From Hepsetus odoe (taxonomy: Eukaryota; Chordata; Actinopteri; Characiformes; Hepsetidae): a stretch of DNA of 64,000 nucleotides. Positions 47,701 through 61,000 of this stretch are shown piece after piece (within the stretch, counting starts at the first letter, position 1; each line of letters begins with the position of its first letter). The translations under genes were made by a program, and so were the position numbers. Below the pieces are notes generated by a model, which was given only the letters and a program-made list of their open reading frames with translations, did no database searches and was not told the DNA's origin. The stretch covers positions 9,446,633 to 9,510,632 of the forward strand of contig CM029369.1 of NCBI GenBank assembly GCA_017165825.1. Reading direction: 5' to 3'.

Positions 47701-50700
47701 ATTACATTTTTGTCTCATCACTTCAAATGACTTGGCTCCAGATGTTTTGAAGTTTGTCTTCTTTATCAGAATCTTAACTGACAGACACTTTCAAACCTCT
47801 GAAAATGTTTTTATATAACATTTTCCTGATTTCCAGTCAATCTCAAATTCTGCAAGGTTTTTTAAACTTAAGACCACAATTGTAGGTCTTACCTAAAGAG
47901 GTTAAGAAATAAACGGATAATTTTCTGCCTAAACTGCAGTTTACAGAAAGCAGCACCCACATTGCAAATACTTCTTCATTTGCAATCTCACATAAAAATG
48001 TAAAGACTACTCACTCATAAGGAGTGATGGAAGTTCAAGTGATAAATAAACTATTGTATATGTTTAACTGTAGAAAAGAGACATGTCTCTCAAAGTCAGC
48101 TTTCTTATGACATGACAGTATTATGTATTTGAGTACTTCAAAAGCAAAAAAAAAAAAAATATATATATATATATTCCAGGCGAGATGAGGAAAGCTCATA
48201 CAGGACTCTGTATAGAGAGTAGTTTATAAATGTAACAGATTCCTCACATTTTGCATATACCCAGAGAAACGCTCCGCCGTAGAGGAAATGGCATTCTTCA
48301 CCCTCCTCAGTAAATCTTTCTTTACTTCAGGGGGTGAGATGTCTTTTTTGGCAAGCAGATGAGCAAAGCGTCTGAAGGATGGAAAACAGTTTATACAATT
48401 TTAAGTGAAGATAAAACAACTATGGTATATCTACAGTTTTTATAAAAACAAGATAATACCTCAACAGAGCATTGATGGGGACCCTCTTCCAAGGGATGCC
48501 CTGTTTCAACAGGTCATTTGAAAAAGAGGGCAGGCTAAAAAGTGACTGCAGTATGGCGTTCATATAGCATGTGTTTCCCAAGTTGGAGAATCTATTGGGA
48601 GAAAAGATACTTAAGCATTAATAAAACACACTTGAAAAGTAAAACTTATAGGTAAGGTAATGGAGCTGTAAAAACCCTTACCCCTGCAGAGGAGGCTGGG
48701 CTTGAGTTAGGGTGGAAGGTCTCTGTTTATTCCAACCTCCATATTCTGGGGAAGGGCGGACTTTCTTGAAGGGAGTAGAGTGGTTTGGCAACATCAGGCT
48801 TCTTTTGGCAGAGGGCGACTGGCTTGTGCTGGTCGGCCTTTAACAATTTTCAGTCAGAGCTTTTCATGAGTGTATTTTTATTGGTTTTTAGTTTACAACA
48901 CATAATGACCAACTGTGCACCTTTAGCTGTAAGGTTTGTGTAATAAACAAATGTAATATCTACCTGTCCAAGAAGGAATGTGTTTGAGAGTAATCTTTAC
49001 TTCCTGCCCTGCTGCCATAGAAAGATGATGGTTGGAGAGGTGCCGAAACAAGGGGGGCTGTTAATGAGCAAGTAACAGACTAAATTAATTACTTATTTTA
49101 AATAAATTAAACAAACAATACCCCCTAGTAATTCCACAATAATTAAAAATTAACATTCCAGTTAGTTCAGGTACCAACCTGAAGTCCTGTTCTCTTCTGA
49201 TTGCTTCAACTTTTCTTTGCAACTGAGCAGAAACTTTCTGGATGGGTCAGAAGTGGCCTTATTGTTGCTGAAAAAAGAATCTTGATTTCAAATGGTTTGT
49301 CCAGTTTATGTTTCCCAGTTGTGTGTAAAAACATGGCAAAGCATGCAATGGGTGTGCAACAGTTCACCTTTTTGCCCCCAAATTGATTCGGCCCTTAGTT
49401 CTTCAGCGGTTAGCTGTACTGACTTTAGGCTTCCTATTTCTTTTTGTTACTAAACATGAGTAAAAAGGAAATTGTGCAAAAACAAAAAACTTTCAACAAT
49501 AAAATAAATAACTTAATTCCACTTGCACTTTGTCATGGTTTTCTAGACTTTATCAGCTTAGTGAGCAGCCACAATGTGGCAGTCCCCATAAACCTTCCTT
49601 AATCTGCAGAAATTTCAAAATATATGACAGGATTCAAGAAACTGTAAAAGTACTAACAACAAGCAGTTCAACATCTGACACAAGGTCTTGCCATTTTTGT
49701 CAATTCTTTAGTCAATTATGGAAGAAAATGCTCAAAAACCCAGTTTTCCATAGGTCTAATCCTTTCCACTGAAGCACATGATTTGAAGATAATTAGGTGA
49801 ATCTTTTCTAGACATCGTAAGTTATTTAAAGTCAATATATTTGTGGCCATTGTTCACCCATTACACATATGGCTGTGCTTCAGCTTTCAGAAAAACATGT
49901 TCTAAAATATAATTTTAGTAGCATTGTTACATTGGGAAAGCTGTGAATGACATCTAATGTGAACTGAACTGTAGACTGCCAAAACTTTAATTCCTTAATT
50001 TCCTGTTTTTTCGCTGTTATATAATGTTTATAAACATCAAACATTATAAAACCTTCCCTCAGACAATTAAAATGGTTGTTTCTATATATCTAAAAATACA
50101 AATTACCTTGAGGAGTCATTCTCTTTGGGGTAGTCTTCAGTGATATCCGTCTCTGAGGTCATCAGCCTCTTCCTCTTCTCACTCCTGGAGGAGGAAGAGA
50201 AAAAAGTACTTCACTGCCCCAAATTCCTTAGAAATGTTTTTTGTAGGGCAGGGTAAGGAAGAAATATTGTTTATTGCTGGTACGTGATTATAAATTATTC
50301 TCTTCCAGACAGACCATTCAGATTTCAAAATAAATTAGAAGATCTCAATCATTATATCACAGCTGTCTAATTTTAAATTCCAAAAGCCCAGTGAAGCTGA
50401 ACAGCTAATAGCTAAACACAAACCTTAAACTTAACAGTTTCATAACTGATTAAAAGGTTTGAAGCAAGTAATCATTTCAAAGTTTAAGAAAATGTTGCAA
50501 GGAACAAGAAGTCACTTGCCTCAGTCCACTCTGCTAAAACGCTGAGAAAATAGCATTATATTTTCACTAACAAGAGTCTTGAACTACATAAAACAGTTTT
50601 AAACCTTTGTTACTTCCTGGTTCATTTTTATACTAGAATTATCTGTAAAAAATCCTTTATTTAGCCCATTACTGAATCTTTTGTACATGACTATATGAGT

Positions 50701-52836
50701 AATTACTAAGGTTGTTTTATCATAACATTTTTATTCCTGTATTAACTTCTTAGGCAAGAAAGTATGTTTGACATTAGCAAACAAAATATGACTTGAAGCT
50801 CAAGTTCTTTCAAGTTAGCTAGAGACTACAGCAAGTTACACAAGCAACAAGAACACTATGAAAAAGTAGTTCAAACTTCAGTTTGGCCATTTTTAATCTT
50901 TTTACAGTGGCATCTTCAAGCTGTTAATTTTTGTCACTATATTGTTTAATATATTGTATTATCAGATTTCATTACTTTATCAAAGGCAAAAAAATAACAG
51001 CTATCCAACTATTCCAAAACAAACCATTTCTCACTATGCGTTAATATTAGGTCATAGCTTACTGCTGACAGCAGCTCAGTCTTCATCTTACTTATTCCAA
51101 CTATTCTGGGTTATGGTTGCATTAAACAATGGCAGGACCATGACATATACATCTTTTCCAATAAAGCATGCATCTTCGAGACAAAACAGCTGAAATCTAC
51201 AAAATCTTACGAATTATAAAGTGATAAAGTGACTGAGAACTCAAATCAGTTGATTTTGTAAAAATTGTGAACGGTCTAACAAATTAACTTTTTTAATCTG
51301 CATTATTAAGAGCTTCAAAACTACCAAATTCAAACACTAAAAACTGAAGCTTCCTGCATGTAACATGGAGAGAAAAGTGATTTTAAATCAACCACAAGTA
51401 AATGACAGCACTGGCAGAAAACCATTTGAAACTCACTACTTCAAATTATGACATATGCAAAACATCTAAATGCCACTGAAAAAAGTTCCACAAAGGAGCA
51501 GCAAAAATAAAAATTTCTAACCTGTTTTCTGAGAGTCCACCTCTTATAGGTGTTGACATAACTCTGCTCGGACTACCCAGCAGCTTCCGTGGCATGCTCT
51601 CTTCTTTGTTTTCCAAACTTGGCCGTCTTGGCGTTGTCTTAAGAGAATAAACCAATGAGTAAGAAGGAAGCTAAAAAGCACCACTTAGTTCAGGCAGTCA
51701 TTACAAAAAAAAAAAAAAACCCTAACCCATAACAATGTCTTACCTGTTTTTCTGATGAAGGTAAACCTGGATCGTTCTGTGCTGTTCGGTTCCCAAGTAC
51801 TAATCCAAAACTGGCACTTCCCTGGTTTGTCTTGAGAGCTGGAAAAAAAGAAGGAATAAATATTACTAAAACACTACTCTCACCATTAGCTTCACAGGGA
51901 TCATAAATGTAATACTGCATTCATAGTTCAGACATACCCGTTTGTTTTCCCTGCTTAATTCCTTCAAGGTAGTCCTTTAATTTTTTTGCAATAATTATGG
52001 GAATTTTCTCAAAAATGACCACACTTGAGTCCTTCAGTGTCAGCGACAAACGATTATGACTGTGTGTCGGACCCAAAACAACATTTTTCACGTTGTGATT
52101 CAACTGTAATGAGGGGGGAAAAAAAACAGTTTAAACTGCAATGCATGTTTTTTTTTCTCAAAGCACCAAGCATCCATTTATAAGGTGACCTAATGTATAC
52201 CTGGGGTAGTACATTTCGTCCATTTTATGCATGTGCGTGATAAAATAAGCAATCTACTGCAACATATTACCCCATTATATTATCCATTTTGAAAGTGTGA
52301 AAAACATTTGACAGAAAAAATTCAAGTTTTAATGTGTACCACACATTAAAGAGCCAAAGTGTGTGTGTGTATCAATGAGAGAGAATATTAAGTGACATAA
52401 CTGAAAAGGGCAGACCAGATTTACATACAATTTCTTGAAATTAGTTTATTATAATTTTTTTTTTTTTACATCTCCCTACACATCTTAAACCTGCAAAGAA
52501 AACATAGAACATTTTAATTGTGAAATAAGCACCTCTGATTATGTTTTTGTGCACAGTGACTACACACTCTTGGAACGCCTACATCACTAGCAGTTAGAGA
52601 TTTTATTAATAGAGCTACAGGAGCTTAAATTAGAACCATGCTGTATTTTCAGTAATACGTACTGGGAATTTTTTGGGTGTCCCACCGCTGTTGAACTTCA
52701 GCACCAGGTTGGACTTGTTGTCTCTCTCGTGGATCTCAAACGTGCCCTCTTTCCATCTGCTCGTCCCCACATCCAGGCTGCTGAAACGGATGCGGACAGC
52801 GCCGCCGCTGGACAGTTTGGGAACTGCGACAGCCAT
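41747..52836 (-). CDS. usp37: Ubiquitin-specific protease 37, complete coding region
   Basis: Cell-cycle deubiquitinase that in mammals stabilises cyclin A against APC/C. Exons in minus order: 52836-52663, 52103-51938, 51838-51744, 51637-51522, 50184-50107, 49267-49179, 49057-48964, 48837-48682, 48591-48460, 48371-48248, 47348-47143, 46773-46656, 46501-46422, 46336-46172, 45573-45526, 45432-45300, 45080-44864, 44147-43987, 43893-43833, 43710-43595, 43055-42986, 42605-42467 and 41828-41747. Total 939 aa (human 979). An N-terminal PH-like domain comes first. The USP domain has the Cys box GNTCYMN (Cys331), two CxxC zinc pairs (CKSC, CEKC), the His box SSGHYISDVY (His868) and YNDL (Asp886). Inserted in it are ubiquitin-interacting motifs (MNDDEMLAAVLEMSRHDA, EEQELQQALAQSL, DDLKRATELSLQE) and a KEN degron (DENKENQTP). 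All introns join in phase. Confidence 0.95.
48155..48175. repeat. A-run and (AT)n simple repeat
   Basis: Poly-A followed by (AT)n, in the usp37 intron between exons 47143-47348 and 48248-48371. Confidence 0.85.
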
Positions 52837-53699
52837 GAGCGTGTGGAGCGGAGCAGGCGCTCAGACTGGGGGCGTTGGATGAGATCGAGGTCGAGCAGAC
52901 GGGGCCAGTGTCCCTCACAAAGCCCCCTAACAAAGGAGAAAAAGAGAGGATGGGGGGGGGGATAGGCTGGAGTGAAAAACAACACAACACAGCCAAGCTG
53001 CTCTCCGGGCAGTGAAACCTACTCGAAGATAAAGTTGGAGACACGTTTGGCACATACAGCTCTTTTTAACGGGACGAGTTGGGGTGAACAAGCCTGATTT
53101 TACCCTCTGTGTGGAGAAGACAGGTGTCCTTCACGGGAACGGGACAAAACAAACCCAAACACATGTCCTACCGGGTGACTTGACGGCACTACCAAAACAA
53201 CGCCTTTATTTATATTAAAATAACCAGCCACATAGTGAAACCACGACTCAGCCCTACTCCCGGGGCATCGGTAGAACATCGCTATCACCTGTGTGTCGTG
53301 CGCCCATTCTCCCGAAAATCTAACATACAAGAGTAGGCGGGTAAAATGCATCAAGTTCATTCCGAATGAAAACATTACCGCCCGTGTTTTCACACTCCTC
53401 CACGCCAACTGGACTGCGAAGTTTTCCTTCAGACCAGGTCTCACTAAACAGAACCAGTACAAAGCGGAGAAAACAGCAACAGGCTACACGTTTAGTTTGT
53501 GTTGGAGGGTAAAACCCTCTCCCATCACTAGATAGCAAGCGGGAGCTAGCAGGCTAACCAAAGTAAACTTGGTCACATTAGTGGAATGTCGCTTTAGCCC
53601 ACAGGACAGTGAAATGATGCCCCTGGAGAAAACCGTAGGAAGCCATTTAGAGGGTGTGTTTACGTGAAATATCCTACAGAAAGTGAGCTGAAGAGCTGC

Positions 53700-54060
53700 A
53701 CAGCGCTAGCTGAACCTTCACGGCTGCTCCGCTTCCATGACGGCCGGAGCGGTTAGCACGGAGCTACAGCGGCTCAGGTCGGAGACTCGGGCTCCTCGCT
53801 GAAACCCCAAAAACCGCCTTCAGAACGTGCCACCGACGACTATTCCACACGGAGACCGTCGTTATATACCTTACTGCAGGCCTGAAGGCGGTTCCAGCTG
53901 TCTCTCTCCCGTTTGCTGCGGGTCGGAGCTGTGGAGCTGCCGGCATGCGGTGATGGCGGGAACGAAAAACTCGGAGGAAATGGGAGGCGAGATTCAGGCC
54001 GAGTCGCGCGAGACTTTCTTCTGCATCTTGTTGTGAATTGAAGCGCTCAGCTCCTCGAAC
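53700..54060 (-). promoter_or_regulatory. usp37 promoter and 5' non-coding exon region
   Basis: CpG-rich stretch about 1 kb upstream of the usp37 ATG. On the minus strand it offers a donor at 53869-53868 (CAGTAAG then GTATAT) or 53874. A strong polypyrimidine acceptor just above the ATG exon (exon start about 52926) could receive it. TTCCCGCC on the minus strand (plus GGCGGGAA, 53955-53962) is a consensus-like E2F site. Promoter and exon use are inferred. Confidence 0.5.
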
Positions 54061-54951
54061 ACCGAACACCGCTTGAGCGCGGAGGGCGAGAGAGGGAGAC
54101 CAAACAGGAGAAACGTTCAACAAGGGCGAACATGCTTAGATTACAGAGTATTTACACATCGTTGAGATATGAGGATTAATATGAAAATAGGTACTGAATG
54201 TAAACAGCTGCTTGGAGTTCTGCACAGCAGTGGGGAAAGAAACCGGTTCAATCCGATTTTACTTTTATTGTACTCTCGAAGTATTTCTACGCTGCTGAGG
54301 ATAAAACGTTTGTGCGCATACTATTCTCACGGACCTTTTTAAATATAATTCTCTAGGTTTTATTTAGTTCATTACGAGGAACAGTCTGATATATCGTTTA
54401 TTTCCATGCTTATTAAACGTACTTCCAATAAATAAATTCGCTTTTGTGAACCCGTCAGTTGAATTAATAAATTGGAATTAAATGTAGTTCTGTTCTAAAT
54501 CATTGGGTTGGCTGTGGGCTGGGCCGCCACCTCTCAGAAGCTCCAAGGTTCGATGTTGAGGCCGGGTGTCCCGGTCCTTTCCGAGAGGAGATTTGAAGTA
54601 TTTCCTGTGTAATGAAGTCCTCTACGTTATATATGATGGTCTTGTAAAGATGACAGCAGTGAAAAAATGCAACAAATGAGACAAAGTTCAACTTTTAGAA
54701 TTCAGGTCATGTGATATATGGTGAGAGAGGTACAGGACTTTCAGACTGGTTAAGGTCTTTTTTTACCTTTCATAAATAAATCTAACCGGGTCATACGCTA
54801 TTGTTTTGTTATAATCACGGACAGTCTGTTTTAAACCCCAAACTGTTCCTGTTCTACCTGACTGTTAGGACCTCCAAGCCTGTAGTTGTGCTTATTATTA
54901 GTTAGAGCCAATCCTTCTTTTCTTCTTCTGTGGTATGCCCCTATACATTTA

Positions 54952-55204
54952 AGTGAAAAAGTGAAAGTGACAACCCTTGTCATTGCGAGGTCGCAGCACA
55001 GCACACAGTGAACCACAGCGAAATTGGACCTCTGCATTTAACCCATGCAAACACCGTGCAGCAGTGGGCAGCTATTGAAAGTGCCCGGGGAGCAGTGACT
55101 GGGACGGTACCTTGCTCAAGGGTATCTCAGCCTACTGGTGAGGGAATCAAACCCACAATTTTCCGATGCAGGGGCAACTCCCTAACCACTAGGCCACCAC
55201 TGCC
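54952..55204 (-). repeat. SINE family A, minus orientation
   Basis: Nearly full length: starts AAGTGAAAAAGTGAAAGTGA and ends with the tRNA-like head complement CTAACCACTAGGCCACCACT. A short deletion affects the GTAGGTTGCCCTGAGGTACC body block. Confidence 0.86.
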
Positions 55205-55935
55205 AAGGGGTGCCCCCTTGGGCCCTCCATTTTTCTACAATTCCCCTGTGGGAAAGGAGCTGGGGCGGGCACAATATTTATTTCGAGATGTTTTTCTTTT
55301 ACTTTCCAAGGTCAGAATAAAGGAGATAATCTCCGAAGAGATTCCAGTATCGCCATTCATCAGTCAACACAGAAACTCACCGGTTACATGAAGACCATTT
55401 CTATTGGTCAGTTCATTAAAAATATTTCAAACAATATGAAACAGATTTTCCTACATCCAGACATCCTGATCTTTATTTAGAGAAAGTCAAAAATGTCTTT
55501 ATACCACATTGTCAGTGGTCAATTCTTAAGCACAGTGTGTTTCCATTATCATAATAATCATAATGGTGATCATCTTGTAGTTTTATGATTACTCTGCACA
55601 GCCAAACCAATAAAACTGCTTTGTATGAATTAGTTTATATAAGCCTCCATGATCTCTCCATGGTATCCCCATGATACCAGCGTTAAATCAAATGCCTTCA
55701 TGACTTCCCAGTAATGAGGTTCTTCATAGAAAGTTATAGTGTAAGTGATTCTCTTTGGAAAACAGGAAGCAATATTGCCAGTAGTGTAAGTTACATTCTT
55801 CAGTTAAATCAGCTATCCAATAAGGGCTTAAGCATATTATGTGCACTCTTATTGGCCTCATGCATAATAAAGGGCCCATATGCTACATCTTTCTTGTTCT
55901 TTTTTCCCCAAAGTGTTCTTGTATAAGTTGTATTA

Positions 55936-56045
55936 GCATTTAACCCTTACACATACATGCAGCAGGTTGTCAGGGTAACCTACTGAAGTGGGATTCAAAC
56001 CCACAACCTTCCAATCCTGGGACCTAGTCCCTTACCACTAGGCTA
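55936..56045 (-). repeat. SINE family A, truncated copy
   Basis: Keeps the head half in reverse (GGATTCAAACCCACAACC, then CCACTAGGCTA). The tail half is missing. Confidence 0.65.
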
Positions 56046-56164
56046 GGTTTTCATTAAAGGAAAAAATTGACAGGTAAGTGAATGGTGATTTTTTTTTAAA
56101 CATTCTTTTAACACATTTCCCACAATAATCACCAAAAAATTGTTTTTAGTGATAAAATAGTTTT

Positions 56165-56199
<35 letters not shown>
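56165..56199. repeat. Poly-T tract
   Basis: More than 30 consecutive T bases. Length is likely variable and prone to assembly error. Confidence 0.9.
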
Positions 56200-56203
<4 letters not shown>

Positions 56204-56699
56204 TGAATGAAGTATATATGCTATTGAGGCATGCCATTATAATCCATATAATCTAATAAAAATCCTAACAAATCAGTCAAACACACTGCAGGTTGTATGT
56301 CACTATATGACACTACATGTACATGTACTGATACAAAGTTAAGATGATGTCATAAGGTACATTTTATGTACAATTTATTCGAAATTTTGTGAAATGACAG
56401 AAAATACTTTTTTTTAAGTGTGATGAGCATTTATGTAGGTAATGGAAGTGGCGGTGGTCTAGTCAAAGATGCCTCTTTAAGATATAGTGTTTCAGTATTG
56501 AGCTGGCAATAAAGTGGTTTCAATGCACAGATGAAAGAGTGGTGGAGTTGACAAATAGAAGCCTGGCAGCATGACACTGGAAAAAAGAGAAAGAGGGAGT
56601 GGTGAGGAATAAGAGCAAGGGAGAGGAGGAGGGAGTCTGTAGAGGGAGGAGATCAGCATCGATTCTAACTCTGTCCTCTCACTGTTCTCATTCAGAGCA

Positions 56700-56805
56700 G
56701 AGGACACAGCCTCTTTATAGGCATTCGCTGCTGTCTTGTTGGTGTCTACAGCTGCTGCTTTTGCTCCATCACAGAGTCTAGATTGAGAACACACTTTCCA
56801 GTCTG
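56700..56805 (+). promoter_or_regulatory. Candidate 5' non-coding exon of plcd4
   Basis: Ends at 56805 in a good donor (CAGTCTG then GTGAGTGC). A TATA-like CTTTATAGG lies near 56715. The strand and position, about 1.3 kb before the first coding exon, suit plcd4, but nothing proves the link. Confidence 0.3.
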
Positions 56806-58092
56806 GTGAGTGCTCGCTCTGCTTGCTGTCTGGCTACTTCTCTTCTGTTTCCCTTTATAAGAAGGTTAAGATTAAGTCAGCTGCTAGAAAAACAGCTCTT
56901 TAGTGTAAATGAGGTAGAAACATTTCATTTCCCTCTGCCTGCATGCAAGATTGACATTACAGTAGGGATGCCAAAGACACAGTTTCATTTTGGATGCTTC
57001 TTTATTTTGCTCTTTGCTATTTTAAGATTTCAGAAACATTTTCCCCCTGAAAGAGTTTATGTTGAATTATGCTTGAATATGTGATGTTTGCACTTTCCTA
57101 TGTATGTATAGTTTTCAATATTATTTCTGCAGAACAGTGCATTTTTCAAAACTGTCTGTTTGATTACTTTGATAAAAATCTGTAGTGTGAATGCACATTG
57201 CTAGCACTCACTTAAATATCAATTCAGCAAACTTTTAAGTAAGACTTTGCTTCTTGTAGCGGGGAACACTCATGCATGACACAGGCTCTATGTACGGTTT
57301 ATTTGCTGCTAAGAAATTTTAACCCATGATGCATGATTCTGCTTCTCATATATGACTATACTGCAGTACATGCACATGTGTAAGTGGATTTTCTGCACAA
57401 ATACGGATATATTATTGGCAAATTGCTCAGGGTCAAATTTTAGTATGAAATTAATAATATCATATATGATGGGGATTAGCTCTCATTTTTCCTACACAGA
57501 AAAATGAAACAAAATATGTGGCCTTATATTAGTTATGTTATTACTCTTTTTCAGCCCACCAGAGATCTTGTTCAGCGGTATATTGGGTTTAAAGGCTGAA
57601 TTATTTCTCTCAGTTTCCTTCTTGTCCAGTAACAAAAGAAACAGGCTATTGTTTTCGAGACAAGAAACAACTGGCCAGAACACTGTACAGAACACCTGAT
57701 AGTACGCCAGTTCTCATATCCACCCAAGTCAAACCACCTACTGGACATTCTCTTTGAAATGTAGTTTACACCCAGCCTCCAGAGGATGCCCATGAATGGT
57801 AGGACGGCACATAGTTAAGCACTACGTTTGTGGGGCCAGATAAATTGGGTTTCAATTAACAAGGCACAATCTCAGTAATGGCTTATGTTGTGGAGCATTT
57901 AATCTCTGCTCGTCACATGTGTTTCATTCAGAAAAAGGATTGATTATTCACTATGAGTCACTTGTAGCTTGAGCTTTGATTATGCGGTCAACCAGGCCAT
58001 GATGTTTGCAGGTGTGGAACGTGGAAACTGATTACAACAAAAGGAAAAAAATAAATAAACATTAACATCCACAGATAATCTGCGTGTGGGAA

Positions 58093-61000
58093 ATGGAGTC
58101 TCCACAGAAAAGTTGTAAGTTCACTTGATCTAAGCCTACCCCTACCAACCCCGCCCTATCTTTTGGCATAATTCACCAAACAATACAAGTAATGTGAGAA
58201 TGCTGAACATGTTTTATTGATGTATCTTATTCCACCACTCTCCTCCAGGTGCCCAGCCTGACGCCAGTCTTGAGATTATGAAGGCTGGAAGTGTCTTGAG
58301 AAAAGCAAAGTCTCGCATTTGGATAGGACACCGTCACTACAAGCTACAGGATGACTGCAAGACCATTGCATACAAATCCAGCTGGGCTATGAACTCATAC
58401 TCAACCTGTAGGTACTCCCAAAATGTGTCAAATCCTCCCTAGCAGTAGAGGCTATTGTTAGTAAGCATGCTGAAATCCATCATGTTCATCCCTTTCTGCT
58501 GGATTAGTCAGAATTTATGTGGATTAATGTGGAACTCTTGGTACTGATTGAAAATTTGCATTTGCATAATCAGAAAAAGACAGAAAAAACAAATGAGATG
58601 TGGCCACAGTCAATACTCTAATGACTGATTTCAGACATTATGCTAAATACAATATTGCAAAGCACACCAAAAACATCAGCATTAAAGAAAACTTTATTTT
58701 ATCTTGTAAAGTTAGAACATTTCTGTACACCAGATATTAAAACTCAACTCTGTTTAGTTTACTCAACATGATCTCTCTCACTGAAGTGGGTCAAAATTGC
58801 AAAAATGCTTGCCAACCTTTCTGACCCTTTATAGTAAACATTACCTATCCATAGTAATGCCAATGTATTTAAAGCTGCTGTTGCATTTGTAGTCTCTGTA
58901 GGTGATGTGGAGGCAGTGCGGGAGGGCCACGAGTCTGAGGTGTTCCTAAACGCAGGAGATGAGTACCCACCAGACCGCTGCTTTACACTTGTTTTTCGTG
59001 GACGCCGTGGCAACCTGGATCTTGTGGCTGAGTCAGCTGAGGAGGCTCAGGCCTGGATTCAGGGCATGCGGACCCTCATGGAGAACTTAGAGAACATGGG
59101 AGAGAGTGAAAAACTGGACCAGTATCCTTCTTATATACAGGAGTATGCCAAAAGTTTGAACACTCATGGTCAAGCAACATGTTTTGTTGAGTTTCCAAGT
59201 GAAAATAGGTAAAATATCACATGCAGGGAATTTCAATAAAGCAACATTTTTTTAGAAAACAGCTCCAATTTATTTTTCTATTTGTAATGTCAGATACTGC
59301 AAATAAATATATCTTATAAAATATTTCATTATCTATTACACATGCCATATTTTAAGCTGTTTAATTAAGCAGTTAATTGAAGTAAATTTAGCTGATAAAC
59401 TGATGCATTAAAAATGTGTTGTGTTGACTGTAAATCACATGTACAAAATATTATTATAATTAGAATAAGAAGTGTTTTCCTTTGACAAGCTTTCTGCTCA
59501 GATGGATCTCTGATTTGTTCCTGAAAGCAGACAAAAATAAAGATGGAAGAATAAGCTTTAAGGAAGTTCGCAGGCTGCTAAAACTTTTGAACATGGACAT
59601 GAATGAAGACCATGCAAATTCTCTTTTTAGGGTGAGGAGAGGACTGGTTATGTACATTGCTATTGCTTTTATGTAAAACTTATTGGAAAATGATGATGGT
59701 CAACAGAAACTATTTATCATTAAAATTCCACATTAGTTCTATGCAAAGCAGAAGGGACATTTTGCTACATGGTGACAAGAAGTGAAAGTCATGAAAGCTC
59801 CAGAAGCCTGAGAGTGAAGGTGGTTATGGTGATAATAGAGACAACCCCTAATCAAAAAAAGTTGGGATAGTATGGAAAAAATACATTAATGTTCACATTT
59901 AATTTGACTTTTCGTAATCGCAATCAGCGATCTCATGTTTGTCTGGGTAACATCACTTCATGCAACATATTCCAATATACAATTTTGTAATGTTGCCATT
60001 CCTTCTCACAAGACTTGTTTTGGCACTGAGGATAAAATCAATTAAGTAATGAATTTCTCTGATTTGGGGATGTGCAACCTGGCAAATGAACAATGTGACA
60101 GTAATGGAAATTTATTATTAACTCCTTATTATCCTCAATAATCAGTTCACCTTGCAATGATTTTGTTATGCCTGTCAATATGTTATGCTATGAATTTACT
60201 TTATCTATTGAGCATTTTTTTTTACCCTTCCTGACACAGATGGCAGATAAGAGCCAGACAGGCTTACTTGAGGGTGAGGAATTTGTCCACTTCTACAAGA
60301 TGCTCACCCAGAGGACTGATGTTGTGGAGTTGTTCCAAGAGTATTCTAGTGATGGACAAACACTTTCACACTGTGATCTGGAAGAGTTTCTGCGGGAGGA
60401 ACAGCTGGAGGGAGAAAGGAGTCAAGAACGTGCACTTGAGCTGATCCAGCGATATGAGCCATCAGACACAGGTTCTGGAAACTGTGGCTATTGTTGCTTT
60501 GATATTTGATCACTGGTCATGAAAGTGAAAGGCACCATTAAGGCAGGAGCATTTAATCAACACAATGCATATTTGTCAAACAATGAAAATAGTCAGCAGC
60601 CATTTGGATTTGATCTTCTTTGCAGAATTTTCATTTATATATATATATATACAGTACTGTACAAAAATTTTAGGCAGGTATGAAAAAATGCTGTAAACAA
60701 AGAATGCTTTCAAAAATGGAAGTGTTCATCATTTATTTTCATCAATCAGCAAAATGCAGTGAATGAACAAAAGAGAAATCTAAATCAAATCAATATTTGG
60801 TGTGACCACCCTTTGCCTTCAAAACAGCATCAATTCTTCTAGGTACACTTGCACACAGTTTTTGATGGAACTTGGCTGGTAGGTTGTTCCAAACATGACT
60901 GTGTTTCAACCTCCGTGTGACATTGATGATCATCAGCACCTGTTTGGTAAAATTGGTTGATCATACACCGACTATAATTCTACAAAATCCCTGACTGTGT

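Larger units (their letters stand above)
54061..56740. other. Intergenic DNA between usp37 and plcd4
   Basis: Two genes start divergently around it. It contains SINE copies (54952-55204, 55936-56045) and a long poly-T tract (56165-56199). No coding exon or RNA gene was recognised. In human, CNOT9 lies between USP37 and PLCD4; no sign of it is seen here. Confidence 0.6.

Noticed and set aside
52698..53053. Minus-strand frames of 95 and 105 codons around the usp37 start
   Set aside because: Other-frame readings of the usp37 first exon and its GC-rich 5' region; the PH-like N-terminus fixes the ATG at 52836.
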